A stretch of 8,400 nucleotides of DNA from JAXGPP01 sp964436865 (lineage in GTDB: Bacteria > Planctomycetota > Planctomycetia > Pirellulales > Thermoguttaceae). The position numbers and the translations under genes are program-made. The stretch is taken from positions 1 through 8,400 of the forward strand of contig CAYTFK010000306.1 in NCBI GenBank assembly GCA_964436865.1. Direction: 5' to 3'. Position 1 is the stretch's first letter, and every line of letters begins with the position of its first letter. Shown here one piece after another: positions 1-7,046 of this stretch. The notes under the pieces are model-generated. The model had not been told where the DNA came from. It saw only the letters and a list, made by a program, of their open reading frames with translations, and ran no database searches.

Positions 1-411
1 GTCGACGTCCGGGAACTCCAGCCGGAAGAGGTCGTCTACAACAAGGAGAAGGGCCGCGAGTATCTGGCCTACCGCTACCCCAACGGCATCGTGATCTATC
101 ACAATCGGCCCGCCACGGAGAACCTGCAGGTCGAAGGGACGCCGGGTGAAACACGGGAAGCCAAGCCGGTGCCTTCATACAAGGGCGAGGGGGGCATCTA
201 CGGCGATTTCATCCAATGCGTGAAGACCCGTGAGAAACCGTTCCGCGACATCGAACTGGCGGTGAACACCGTGATGGTGAGCCACCTCGGCATCATCGCC
301 TACACACTCAAGCGATCGCTGAAGTGGGATGCGGCCAGCCAGCAGTTCCCGGGGGACGACGAGGCCAACCGGTTCCTCGATCGCGCTCGCCGCGAGCCGT
401 GGCAACTGTGA
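1..411 (+). CDS. Gfo/Idh/MocA family oxidoreductase, C-terminal part (5' end outside window)
   Basis: The frame is open from base 1 to a TGA at 409-411, giving the last 136 residues. The GTG at about base 91 is internal, because coding sense continues upstream of it. The visible part is the substrate-binding alpha/beta half of a Gfo/Idh/MocA oxidoreductase. It has a strand-rich stretch ending in YPNGIVIYH, a loop with GIYGDFIQCVKTREKPF, then the helix DIELAVNTVMVSHLGIIAYTLKR and the closing LKWD. That tail is typical of the large planctomycetal paralog family of NAD(P)-dependent sugar or cyclitol dehydrogenases (family knowledge). The N-terminal Rossmann domain, and any Tat or Sec signal, lies off the window. 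The substrate cannot be told. The next gene starts 54 nt downstream on the same strand, so co-transcription is possible. Confidence 0.88.
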   Translation, partial: VDVRELQPEEVVYNKEKGREYLAYRYPNGIVIYHNRPATENLQVEGTPGETREAKPVPSYKGEGGIYGDFIQCVKTREKPFRDIELAVNTVMVSHLGIIAYTLKRSLKWDAASQQFPGDDEANRFLDRARREPWQL

Positions 412-465
412 TCGCACGAGGTTCCCAGTTTCGCAATCAAACTTGCCTGGAGATAGGTAATTGAC

Positions 466-1164
466 ATGTTGGACGACGCCTTTGAAGCATTGAAAACCTA
501 CGACTGGGGCACGGACGTCAAGGTCCTTGTTCCCATTGACGAAGCGGTGGTCGCCACGCAGGGGGATGCCGCCGCCCGGAAGGAACTCGAGACGCGGCTG
601 GCCGCGGTGCTGGCGACCGATGTCTCGCGCGACGCCAAGGACTACGTCTGCCGCAAGCTGATGATCATCGGCACGGCCGCGTCGGTTCCGGCACTGGCGA
701 AGCTTCTGTTGGACAAGGACAACTCGCACATGGCCCGCTACGCCCTGGAGCGGATCCAGGATCCGGCCGCGGCCCAGGCGATGCGCGATGCACTGCCAAA
801 GCTCACCGGCGCTCAGAAGATCGGCGCGATCGGATCGCTCGGCGTGCGGCGCGATGCCGAGAGCGTGCCGGTGCTGGCCGAACTCGTCGGCGACTCCGAC
901 GCCGCGGTGGCCCGGGCGGCCGCCTACGCGCTGGGCGATATCCGCACCTCGGCGGCCGCCAAAGCGCTTGCCGCGAGCAAGTCGGCCAGCGCCGAGGTCA
1001 AGCCGGCCGTTACCGATGCCTCGCTGGCCTGTGCCGAAGGGCTCCTGGCAGAGGGTAAGAAGGCCGAAGCACTGGCAATTTACAAGCGGTTTGCCGGCGG
1101 CGAACAGCCAAAGCATGTCAAGCTGGCGGCCACCCGGGGAATACTGGCCTGCGCCGGCAAATAG
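466..1164 (+). CDS. HEAT-repeat protein, short form without signal peptide
   Basis: This 232-residue protein is built of helical HEAT-type pairs at roughly residues 56-83, 84-112, 116-141 and 145-172. The repeated consensus is of the type SVPxLAxLLxD...AxxALxxI. A TPR-like pair follows at 187-210 (LLAEGKKAEALAIYK). Such solenoids act as protein-binding scaffolds; no catalytic motif is visible. The ATG at 466 has GGAG at 449-452 and cannot be moved far upstream, because the frame has a TAG at 454-456. There is no hydrophobic leader, so the product looks cytoplasmic, unlike the HEAT protein that follows. That is odd, since planctomycetal HEAT proteins beside Gfo/Idh oxidoreductases are often exported (my recollection of the family). 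It may be a truncated or split relative of a longer protein. Partner and process are unknown. Confidence 0.85.
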   Translation: MLDDAFEALKTYDWGTDVKVLVPIDEAVVATQGDAAARKELETRLAAVLATDVSRDAKDYVCRKLMIIGTAASVPALAKLLLDKDNSHMARYALERIQDPAAAQAMRDALPKLTGAQKIGAIGSLGVRRDAESVPVLAELVGDSDAAVARAAAYALGDIRTSAAAKALAASKSASAEVKPAVTDASLACAEGLLAEGKKAEALAIYKRFAGGEQPKHVKLAATRGILACAGK

Positions 1165-1197
1165 GGCGTCGGCTACCGGAGCGGCAGAAATTGTGGC

Positions 1198-1237
1198 ACG
1201 ACGCTCCGCGTCGTCATTTGCGATGGCGGAGCGTCGT
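1198..1237. repeat. 12-bp perfect inverted repeat in the HEAT-HEAT spacer
   Basis: ACGACGCTCCGC at 1198-1209 is matched exactly by its reverse complement GCGGAGCGTCGT at 1226-1237, with a 16-nt loop. The left arm also takes part in a competing tight hairpin, ACGACGC-TCC-GCGTCGT (1198-1214). The RNA could therefore switch between two folds. No T-run follows, so it is not a classic intrinsic terminator. A REP- or MITE-like dispersed intergenic element is a reasonable guess, but copy number cannot be judged from one window. Confidence 0.7.
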
Positions 1238-1258
1238 ACCGCATTAGGCTCGTGCCGA

Positions 1259-1282
1259 CACTCCCGCTCGGGAACGGGAGTG
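1259..1282. repeat. 8-bp stem hairpin upstream of the second HEAT gene
   Basis: CACTCCCG (1259-1266) pairs perfectly with CGGGAGTG (1275-1282) across an 8-nt loop. It lies 22 nt after the larger inverted repeat and 32 nt before the AGGAGA ribosome site of the next gene. It could be part of the same intergenic element, or a leader structure affecting expression of the exported HEAT protein. No oligo-T follows it, so terminator activity is doubtful. Confidence 0.55.
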
Positions 1283-1314
1283 CGGGCGGGCGGCGGATTG
1301 CGGATACATCAAAC

Positions 1315-1320
1315 AGGAGA
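1315..1320 (+). promoter_or_regulatory. Ribosome binding site that favours a TTG start at 1328
   Basis: AGGAGA lies 7-8 nt before the TTG at 1328 but 16-17 nt before the in-frame ATG at 1337. An ATG at 1323 is followed two codons later by TGA in another frame and can be dismissed. The spacing therefore supports TTG as the real start of the exported HEAT protein. Confidence 0.6.
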
Positions 1321-1327
1321 CGATGAC

Positions 1328-2725
1328 TTGAGAGGCATGGGTGTATTTCTTTCGGGCGTAGTGTTCTTGTCGGTCATGCTCGGCGCCGTGGTCGCGCAAG
1401 CGGCGGAGGAACCGGCTGGCGAAGTCGTCGAGATGGTCGTCGGCCTCATGCGCGAGGACGACAAGGACTTGCGGTCGCTTGCGTTTGAGCAGGTGCGATC
1501 AGAGGTCCCGGGAGAGACAGCTACGCGGCTGTTTGCCGCCGAGTTGTCCAAGCTGTCGCCCGAAGCCCAGGTGGGCCTCTTGAGCGCCTTGGCCGACCGC
1601 GGCGACAAAGCGGCCCGGACGTCCGTGCTGGCGCTTGTGTCTGCCAGCCGCGACGAGTCGGTTCGCGCGGCGGCGATCGGCGCGCTGGGCTTCCTCGGCG
1701 AACCGGCCGATGCGCCGCTATTGGTCGATCGATTGGCGAAGGGTTCGAAAGCCGAGCAGGCGGCCGCCCGGGCAAGCCTGGTGCGTTTGCCCGGCGAGGC
1801 GGTTCCCGGCTCCATCGTCGCTGCGACGAAAGCGGCCCCGCCGCCGTTGGTGGCGACGCTGATGGGCATCCTGGTGGAGCGGCGGGCGACGGGCACGATT
1901 CCCGACCTGCTCGCCGCCGCCGTCGGCCCGGATCCGGCGGTTCGCGGCGCGGCGATGTCGGCGCTCGGACAGTTGGCCGGGCCGGAGCATGTCGCGGCGA
2001 TGGTCCAGGGCGTCTTGAAAGCCCAGGAAGGCAGGGAGCGGGAGGCCGCCGAAAAGGCGGTGATGCTCGTGTGCGGCCGCATTGCTGAGCCGCAGAAGCG
2101 GGCCGATCCGCTGCTGGCCGCCGTGGAGAAACTCCCGGGCGCCGATCGCCTTGCCATGCTGCCGACCGTGGGGCGCGTGGGCGGGGCGGGCGCGGTCGAG
2201 GTTGTCGAAGGGGCGATCGGCGACGCCGACCCGGCGGTACACGCAGCCGGAATCCGCGCGCTGTGCAACTGGCCGGACGCCACCGTGGCGCCGCGGCTCA
2301 TTGAACTTTCACAGTCGGACCCGCACGCGGATCACCGCACGGCATTGCTCCGGGCGTTGATCCGAATTGCGCCGCTGCCCGACGACCGGACCGACCGGCA
2401 GCGCCTCGATCTGCTGAAGAAGGCCCTTGAGCTGTGCACTCGCGACGCGGAGCGAGTCCTTGTCCTCCAGCGCGCCTCGGCGATCCGCAACGTCGAGACG
2501 CTCCGTTTCCTGGCGCCATACATGAAACAACCCGCACTGGCTCCGCAGGCGTGCCAGTCGATCGTGGAATTGGCTCACCACCGCAATCTCCGCGAGCCGA
2601 ACAAGGGGGAATTCGACCGGGCGCTGGACGAGGTGATCGCCACCAGCCAGGACGCCACGGTCGTCGAGCGGGCTCGACGCTATAAGAAAGGACAGACCTG
2701 GGTGCGGCCGAAGGCGGCCGAATAG
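1328..2725 (+). CDS. Exported HEAT-repeat protein
   Basis: With the TTG start the product has 465 residues. The ATG at 1337 would give 462. A much earlier in-frame ATG at 788 lies inside the previous gene and yields an Arg/Pro-rich shadow sequence, so it is rejected. Residues 1-25 form a Sec-type signal peptide: Arg2, a hydrophobic core, and an AQA|AEEP cleavage site after Ala25. The TTG start is what supplies the N-terminal Arg. The mature part is Ala/Leu-rich and helical, with HEAT-like pairs at roughly 77-104, 108-136, 173-198, 202-230, 286-314 and 316-346. A longer helical tail reaches about residue 455. No enzymatic motif is visible. It is probably a periplasmic scaffold or partner protein; its partner is unknown. 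It is the second HEAT gene in tandem, but shares little obvious sequence with the first beyond the repeat fold. Confidence 0.82.
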   Translation: MRGMGVFLSGVVFLSVMLGAVVAQAAEEPAGEVVEMVVGLMREDDKDLRSLAFEQVRSEVPGETATRLFAAELSKLSPEAQVGLLSALADRGDKAARTSVLALVSASRDESVRAAAIGALGFLGEPADAPLLVDRLAKGSKAEQAAARASLVRLPGEAVPGSIVAATKAAPPPLVATLMGILVERRATGTIPDLLAAAVGPDPAVRGAAMSALGQLAGPEHVAAMVQGVLKAQEGREREAAEKAVMLVCGRIAEPQKRADPLLAAVEKLPGADRLAMLPTVGRVGGAGAVEVVEGAIGDADPAVHAAGIRALCNWPDATVAPRLIELSQSDPHADHRTALLRALIRIAPLPDDRTDRQRLDLLKKALELCTRDAERVLVLQRASAIRNVETLRFLAPYMKQPALAPQACQSIVELAHHRNLREPNKGEFDRALDEVIATSQDATVVERARRYKKGQTWVRPKAAE

Positions 2726-2827
2726 CTTACGCGCGGGAACTGGCCCGTGTCTCGGCGGTGCGTCCGAAGCAAGGCACTGGGCTCGGCCGGAAACGTGGAT
2801 CCGTTCCCGTTGTTGCGGGGTATCGCC

Positions 2828-3712
2828 ATGCGGCGGCTGTTGATTACCGGGGCAAGCGGGTTTGTCGGGGGCAATCTCGCGCTCCGCGCAGCGGAACGCT
2901 GGCAGACATTCGCGACGCTCCACGCGGCGGCGGTGACCGCAAATCGCGTTGCTGCGGTGAGCGCGATCGACGTGTCGCAGAGCGGCGATGTGGACCGCGC
3001 GGTGGACGAGGTCCATCCCGACGCCATCATTCACGCTGCGGCGATGGCCAATCTCGACGCCGCCGCGGCCGATCCGCAGCGCGCGCGGCAGGTGAACGTG
3101 GAGGGTACGCGGAACGTGGCCCGCGCGGCCGCGCGGATCGGAGCGCGGCTCGTGTATCTGAGCACCGACCTGGTGTTCGACGGCGAGCACGCCCCATATC
3201 GCGAGGACGTCGAGCCGAAGCCGATCTTGACTTACGGCCGGAGCAAACTGGAAGGCGAACGGGCAGCGTTGGAGACAGCGCCCTGCTGCGTGGTCCGCAG
3301 CGCGCTGTTGTTCGGCTGGAGCCGGACGGCGGCGGCCTGCTTCACGGAAGTCATGCTGCGGCGGCTTCGCGAAGGCCATCGGGTGAAGCTCTTCAGCGAC
3401 GAATTCCGCACCCCGCTCGCAGTCGATACGCTGTGCGAGATCCTGCTCGAACTGGCCGAGCGGTGTGAACTCGCGGGAGTTTACCATGCCGCGGGGACGG
3501 AGCGGCTGAGCCGCTACGAGTTTGGCCGGCGGACGTGCGAGGCTTTCGGCTTGCCGGTTGAACTTCTCGACCAGTCCACTCGCGACCAGGTGCCCTCGCG
3601 CGAGCCCCGCCCCCGCGACTGCTCGCTCGACACGACGAAGCTCCGCGCGGCAATCCGGACGCCGATACCAAGCATCGACGAAGCGCTGGACAGGATGCGG
3701 CGGGAGGAGTGA
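2828..3712 (+). CDS. RmlD-like extended SDR (dTDP-4-dehydrorhamnose reductase family)
   Basis: This is a 294-residue NAD(P)-dependent reductase of the RmlD_sub_bind type. The N-terminus begins directly with the first Rossmann strand and the dinucleotide motif TGASGFVG (T7-G14). The family signature STDLVFDG follows at 112-119 (STDxVFDG in RmlD), then the catalytic pair Tyr136 and Lys140 in YGRSK. Later positions (RSALLFGW, FRTPLAVDTL, GVYHAAG, RDCSLDTTKL) also fit RmlD-type reductases. RmlD itself reduces dTDP-4-dehydro-L-rhamnose in dTDP-rhamnose synthesis. No rmlA, rmlB or rmlC is nearby, so the exact substrate is open. I chose ATG 2828, preceded by GGGG at 2816-2820. The frame allows an ATG at 2747, but the 27 extra residues are unlike the family. 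It lies 102 nt after the HEAT gene and converges on the antitoxin-like gene. Confidence 0.82.
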   Translation: MRRLLITGASGFVGGNLALRAAERWQTFATLHAAAVTANRVAAVSAIDVSQSGDVDRAVDEVHPDAIIHAAAMANLDAAAADPQRARQVNVEGTRNVARAAARIGARLVYLSTDLVFDGEHAPYREDVEPKPILTYGRSKLEGERAALETAPCCVVRSALLFGWSRTAAACFTEVMLRRLREGHRVKLFSDEFRTPLAVDTLCEILLELAERCELAGVYHAAGTERLSRYEFGRRTCEAFGLPVELLDQSTRDQVPSREPRPRDCSLDTTKLRAAIRTPIPSIDEALDRMRREE

Positions 3713-3749
3713 ATATCGCAGATAGATTCAATCGGTGGCGCCCGCGCGC

Positions 3750-3980
3750 TTAGGTTTCGGCTCCGTCCGCGGGTTGAGCCGTGCTCGGTGGAGAGCTTGG
3801 CCAAGGGACCTCCCTTGGCTTTCTCTCAATGAAGCGAGGCGGAAAGCTCACATGAGTCCGCCCGCTTTCGCGTTCCATTCGCCGAAGATCCGCGATAATA
3901 GCAGCCAGATCATTTCCAAACTGCGACGCATGAGCACGCCGCACCCGTCGAATCTCCTCGACAATCGGATCGTCAAACAT
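3750..3980 (-). CDS. Antitoxin-like small protein paired with PIN toxin
   Basis: This is a 76-residue protein. Residues 1-50 (MFDDPIVEEIRRVR, then a DLAAIIADLRRMERESG helix, then VSFPP) match the pattern of small proteins encoded directly after VETS-type PIN toxins in cyanobacteria and planctomycetes (family recollection). The DxIVxEIRR start and the SxPP close are the recognisable parts. The tail after about residue 55 is Pro-rich and looks unordered. Its ATG overlaps the toxin stop by 8 nt (3973-3980), and no good ribosome site precedes it, so translation is probably coupled to the toxin. The likely role is to bind and neutralise the PIN nuclease, and perhaps to autoregulate. No clear ribbon-helix-helix or AbrB DNA-binding motif is seen, so the antitoxin role rests mainly on context. 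Confidence 0.72.
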   Translation of the reverse strand: MFDDPIVEEIRRVRRAHASQFGNDLAAIIADLRRMERESGRTHVSFPPRFIERKPREVPWPSSPPSTAQPADGAET

Positions 3981-4458
3981 TGCTACCGGGATCCAGCAGT
4001 TCTTCAGGCGTACAGATCGTACAAGGGTTGTAGCCTTCGGAGAAGCACACGTTGTTGATCTTCGACCTCATCACCGCATTGGCGATGTGCTTGAAATTCC
4101 AGGTCACCAAGTATTCTATGCCATTGACCACCGCCAGGGCAATGTGTAGCGAGTCTTCCGGCTCCGTCGATGGAACCGCGCCACCCGCGAGCAGAGCCCG
4201 CGAAAGGTCTTCAGCTCGCTGGCTAACGGCAAGTACCGGTAAGTCTTTAAGGATCTCCAGCCGATCCCGAACGGCCTGCGAATCGCCAGCACAGGATTCG
4301 TGATATACCAGCTCCGAAACGATCAAGTCGAAGGCGTCTGAAGCGTGGCGCCACCAGTCGCGTGTGATTTTCTGCCGTCCGGCGACAACCAAATCGCCGC
4401 TCGGCCAGGATGTCAGGTACCCCAGCACGCTCGTCTCGACGTAGACTCTCGGTTTCAT
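3973..4458 (-). CDS. PIN-domain ribonuclease toxin, VapC-like
   Basis: This 161-residue protein is a PIN-domain, probably Mg2+-dependent RNase of a type II toxin-antitoxin module. The acidic motifs are visible: Glu8 in VYVETS (Glu where most VapC have Asp), Glu49/Glu54 in SELVYHES, Glu101-Asp102 in EPEDSLHIA, then TWNFKHIAN (119-127) before the last strand. The start MKPRVYVETS and the end ICTPEELL fit one known sub-family of VapC-like proteins. The active site therefore looks intact. GAGG at 4463-4466 serves the ATG. The gene begins only 16 nt after the glycosidase stop and overlaps the antitoxin-like gene, so the toxin comes first. Base composition is lower in GC than the neighbours, which suggests recent acquisition. 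The RNA target is unknown. Confidence 0.85.
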   Translation of the reverse strand: MKPRVYVETSVLGYLTSWPSGDLVVAGRQKITRDWWRHASDAFDLIVSELVYHESCAGDSQAVRDRLEILKDLPVLAVSQRAEDLSRALLAGGAVPSTEPEDSLHIALAVVNGIEYLVTWNFKHIANAVMRSKINNVCFSEGYNPCTICTPEELLDPGSNV

Positions 4459-4474
4459 CCGTCCTCGCCCTTCT

Positions 4475-6937
4475 TCATTTTACCCTCCATTCGAGGATCC
4501 CGGCGGAGAACTTCGGCTGGAGGTCGACGACGAGCCGCAACTCCTTGGTCGTAACGGGTTCGAAGGTGACGCGGTTGAAGCGGTCAATCGCGACGCCGAA
4601 GTCGCCCGCGGCGCGGACCGGTTGCCAGACGTTGCCGTCGTGCCACTCCACCCGCCAGGACTTTGGCACCCGGCATTGGCCAACACCCGTGTCGTCGAAC
4701 CAGAAGACCTCGACCTCGGAGATCGTTTTCGGTTTCTCGAACCGGTAGGCGACCCACTCGGTCGTGCCGCGGTGGTCCCACCAGGTGAAGCGGGGAATGC
4801 CGCGGTCGCCGGAACTCTTGGGGAGCACCCCGTCGCCGAGGGCTTCGACCGTGTCGTGCTCGAAGCAGTGCGAAGCGCTCGCCGGCCCTTCGCGCCGGGT
4901 CTCGTGCCAGCGTTGGGCCGCGGGACCGGAACCGGCAACCGGAAAGGCTGAAAGCCGCAGCCGCGTGCAGCCCATGGGGATCAGCACTACTTCCTCGATC
5001 GGCTCATCGGTGGCGACCGGGCTCGGCTGCACCTCGCCGATGAGTCCCAGGTAATCGAGCGTCCACTCGGGGACCTTGCGAGCCTTGGCGCGAAGGGCGA
5101 TCGGCGCCGCCTCGCTGCGGAACGGCTGATCGTCGTCGGGCCACGGCTGCCGGCCCACCTTGAAGCTCGCCGGCGCATCGGCCGGCAGTTCCAGGGCGTA
5201 GTTCCAGGGCGTGGTCGGATGCGCTTCAAGCTGGGGCCAGTCGTCGGTGCCGCCCACGCGGACGTACTGCTCGCCGATCCTGAGCGAATAGGTGAGCGGC
5301 CCGCGGTGGACCGAGACGCTGTTGTGGTTGGCCTCCCACCGGGTGACGCTGATTTCGGCTGGCAGTTCAAGCCGGACGGTGTCGCCGTCGGACCAGTTGC
5401 GGTCGATCACGATATACGAGCGCGGCCGCGCCTCGACTGGCACTTCATCGCCGTTGATCGTGACTTTCGGCGTTTTGCACCAGCCGGGCACACGGAGGTG
5501 GAGAGGAAAGCGGACCGGCCCGGCCAGCGAGATTTTCAGCTCGATTGTCTCGTCGAACGGATACCGGGTAGTCTCCGCGATGGCAACTTCGTGGCCGTCG
5601 GCCACCTTGGCCGTCACCCGGCACGGCGCGTAGAGCACCGCGGCCAGCCCGCCTCCCGGCGTGGCCATCCACAGGTGTTCGGCAAAGTAGGGCCAGGCGT
5701 GGGCGATATTGTGCTGGCAGCAGCGGTGCGAACGCGGGTCGAAAAGGAACATCGCCCCGCGGTTCTGGATGCCGGGCGACTTGTTGTGCCGATCGGAGAG
5801 CGTCTGGTTCGGCGCGGTCAGGTATCGCAGCGACTTGAGATCGGCCGTCATCGAGGAGGGGAACGAGTTGAAGGCCACATCTTCGCAGCGGTCGGCCCAC
5901 AGCAGGTCGCCAGTGATCTTGAGCATCAGTTCGTGCGAAAGCATGTATTCGGCCATCGAGCAGCTTTCGGCTGCCTGCCGCGGGCCGCTGTAGCCGGGGC
6001 GACAGTTCTCGTCGGCGCCGAACATGCCACCCGGCACCTGCCCGTAGCGTTCCATGACCGTGGTGTAGTTGCGGTAGGCCGCTTGGAGATGCTCCGGGTC
6101 TTTGGACTGCATCCAGTAGATCGCCGGGCTGCGGAAACACTGGGTGATGTTTACCCCGTGCCAACTGGCGATCTCCTCGAACCAGTTGGCCATGTTCTTC
6201 TTGATCTTGGTGGCCAGGGCGAGCAGCTTTTCGTCACCCGTGCGGTTATAGAGCCAATAGACGCTCGCCATGTTGTCGCCCGCCCGTTGCTGCTGCCAGA
6301 ACGGAGGCAGGAACTTGTCGTCGGGGATGCCCATCTGCCACTCGAAGTAGCGTTTCATGAGCGACAGCACCCGTTCATCGCCCGTGTACTCGTAATGCGA
6401 CTGGAGGACGTTGAGCATCACCATGTTGGGCCAGAGGTCGATGACGCCCTGGTTCTTGGCGCCGGCTTCACCCAGGTTGGCGCGGGGGCCGAAATAGCCG
6501 TCGTCGCGCTGGCTGGCAAACGCGGCTTCGATCCACTTCTGCATGTCGTCGATGATGCGGCGGTCGCCCAACACGTAGCCCAGGTCGCCATAGCCCTTGA
6601 GCCAGTAGGGCACCTCTTCCCAGGGACTGTGCCCTTCGCCGGTCGGGCTGAGCCAGGCGTTTCCTTCGGCGACCACGAAGCGGCTCAACTCGGGCAGGCG
6701 GCCCGAGAAGCCGTCAGCTTCAAGCTCCAACTGCCGCCGCAGCCAGGAGCGCGGCTCGATCGCGCCGATGGGCAGCTTGGCCAGCGGGCTCTGCTCGAGG
6801 GGCGGGCGATTGGCGACGTAGTGCGCCCACGGCCGACTGGCGTCCGGACGATCCGCCACGGTCACGGGCTGTTCTGCGGCGCGGGCCTGCACCGAAAGGA
6901 CCGTCACCAGGAAGGCGAGAGGGATTGTGCGTCGCAT
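4475..6937 (-). CDS. Secreted GH127-type (DUF1680) glycoside hydrolase with C-terminal discoidin-like domain
   Basis: This 820-residue enzyme is predicted to hydrolyse beta-L-arabinofuranosides or related sugars outside the cytoplasm. Residues 1-20 form a signal peptide (MRRTIP start, cleavage after ARA). Residues about 50-450 form the (alpha/alpha)6 barrel, with YWLKGYGDLGYVLGD, DGYFGPRAN and LWPNMVMLNVLQSHYEYTGD. The catalytic set known from HypBA1 (Zn ligands Glu338, Cys340, Cys417, Cys418; nucleophile Cys417; acid/base Glu322) appears as Glu324-x-Cys326, Cys406-Cys407 in HRCCQHN, and perhaps Glu310. Beta-sandwich domains follow, and residues about 690-820 resemble an F5/8 type C carbohydrate-binding fold. 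The ATG has GGAG at 6946-6949. The residue assignments are by eye. The substrate could differ, because DUF1680 relatives include several specificities. It may share a transcript with the PIN toxin downstream. Confidence 0.88.
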   Translation of the reverse strand: MRRTIPLAFLVTVLSVQARAAEQPVTVADRPDASRPWAHYVANRPPLEQSPLAKLPIGAIEPRSWLRRQLELEADGFSGRLPELSRFVVAEGNAWLSPTGEGHSPWEEVPYWLKGYGDLGYVLGDRRIIDDMQKWIEAAFASQRDDGYFGPRANLGEAGAKNQGVIDLWPNMVMLNVLQSHYEYTGDERVLSLMKRYFEWQMGIPDDKFLPPFWQQQRAGDNMASVYWLYNRTGDEKLLALATKIKKNMANWFEEIASWHGVNITQCFRSPAIYWMQSKDPEHLQAAYRNYTTVMERYGQVPGGMFGADENCRPGYSGPRQAAESCSMAEYMLSHELMLKITGDLLWADRCEDVAFNSFPSSMTADLKSLRYLTAPNQTLSDRHNKSPGIQNRGAMFLFDPRSHRCCQHNIAHAWPYFAEHLWMATPGGGLAAVLYAPCRVTAKVADGHEVAIAETTRYPFDETIELKISLAGPVRFPLHLRVPGWCKTPKVTINGDEVPVEARPRSYIVIDRNWSDGDTVRLELPAEISVTRWEANHNSVSVHRGPLTYSLRIGEQYVRVGGTDDWPQLEAHPTTPWNYALELPADAPASFKVGRQPWPDDDQPFRSEAAPIALRAKARKVPEWTLDYLGLIGEVQPSPVATDEPIEEVVLIPMGCTRLRLSAFPVAGSGPAAQRWHETRREGPASASHCFEHDTVEALGDGVLPKSSGDRGIPRFTWWDHRGTTEWVAYRFEKPKTISEVEVFWFDDTGVGQCRVPKSWRVEWHDGNVWQPVRAAGDFGVAIDRFNRVTFEPVTTKELRLVVDLQPKFSAGILEWRVK

Positions 6938-7016
6938 GGCTCGGGCTCCGCGTTCTTATGCCACGATATCGTCGCCCCGTGAGGGGAGGTTGCGAGCGCC
7001 CAGTATGTCGCGCGAA

Positions 7017-7046
7017 TTGGCCGCCGGCAACCGGAGCGGATACAAT
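7017..7046 (+). promoter_or_regulatory. Putative sigma70-type promoter of the M48 protease gene
   Basis: TTGGCC (7017-7022) and TACAAT (7041-7046) are separated by 18 nt and match the -35 and -10 consensus at 4/6 and 5/6 positions. Transcription would start near 7053, leaving a leader of about 45 nt before the GTG at 7099. The site lies in the 161-nt region between divergent genes. I found no comparably good pair for the glycosidase on the other strand. Confidence 0.45.

Noticed and set aside
175..1116. 313-codon - strand frame across the oxidoreductase tail and first HEAT gene
   Set aside because: It crosses two + strand genes with clear family features and shows low-complexity Gly/Arg-rich translation.
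788..1327. N-terminal extension of the exported HEAT protein to an ATG at 788
   Set aside because: It would overlap the first HEAT gene by 377 nt, reads as Arg/Pro-rich shadow, and would bury the signal peptide inside the protein.
2309..3487. Long - strand open frame spanning the end of the HEAT gene and most of the SDR gene
   Set aside because: The product is Arg/His/Pro-rich without family motifs and crosses two confident + strand genes; it is a composition effect.
3735..4058. 107-codon + strand frame opposite the antitoxin-like gene
   Set aside because: There is no ribosome site and no known motif, and the opposite strand encodes a recognisable toxin-antitoxin pair.
5219..6982. Very long open frame (587 codons) on the + strand opposite the glycosidase gene
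   Set aside because: It is fully antisense to a well-supported GH127 gene, its translation has no recognisable domain, and long antisense frames are expected at this GC content.
6973..6986. Small CCCC-GTGA-GGGG hairpin in the divergent promoter region
   Set aside because: A 4-bp stem is too short to separate from chance in GC-rich DNA.
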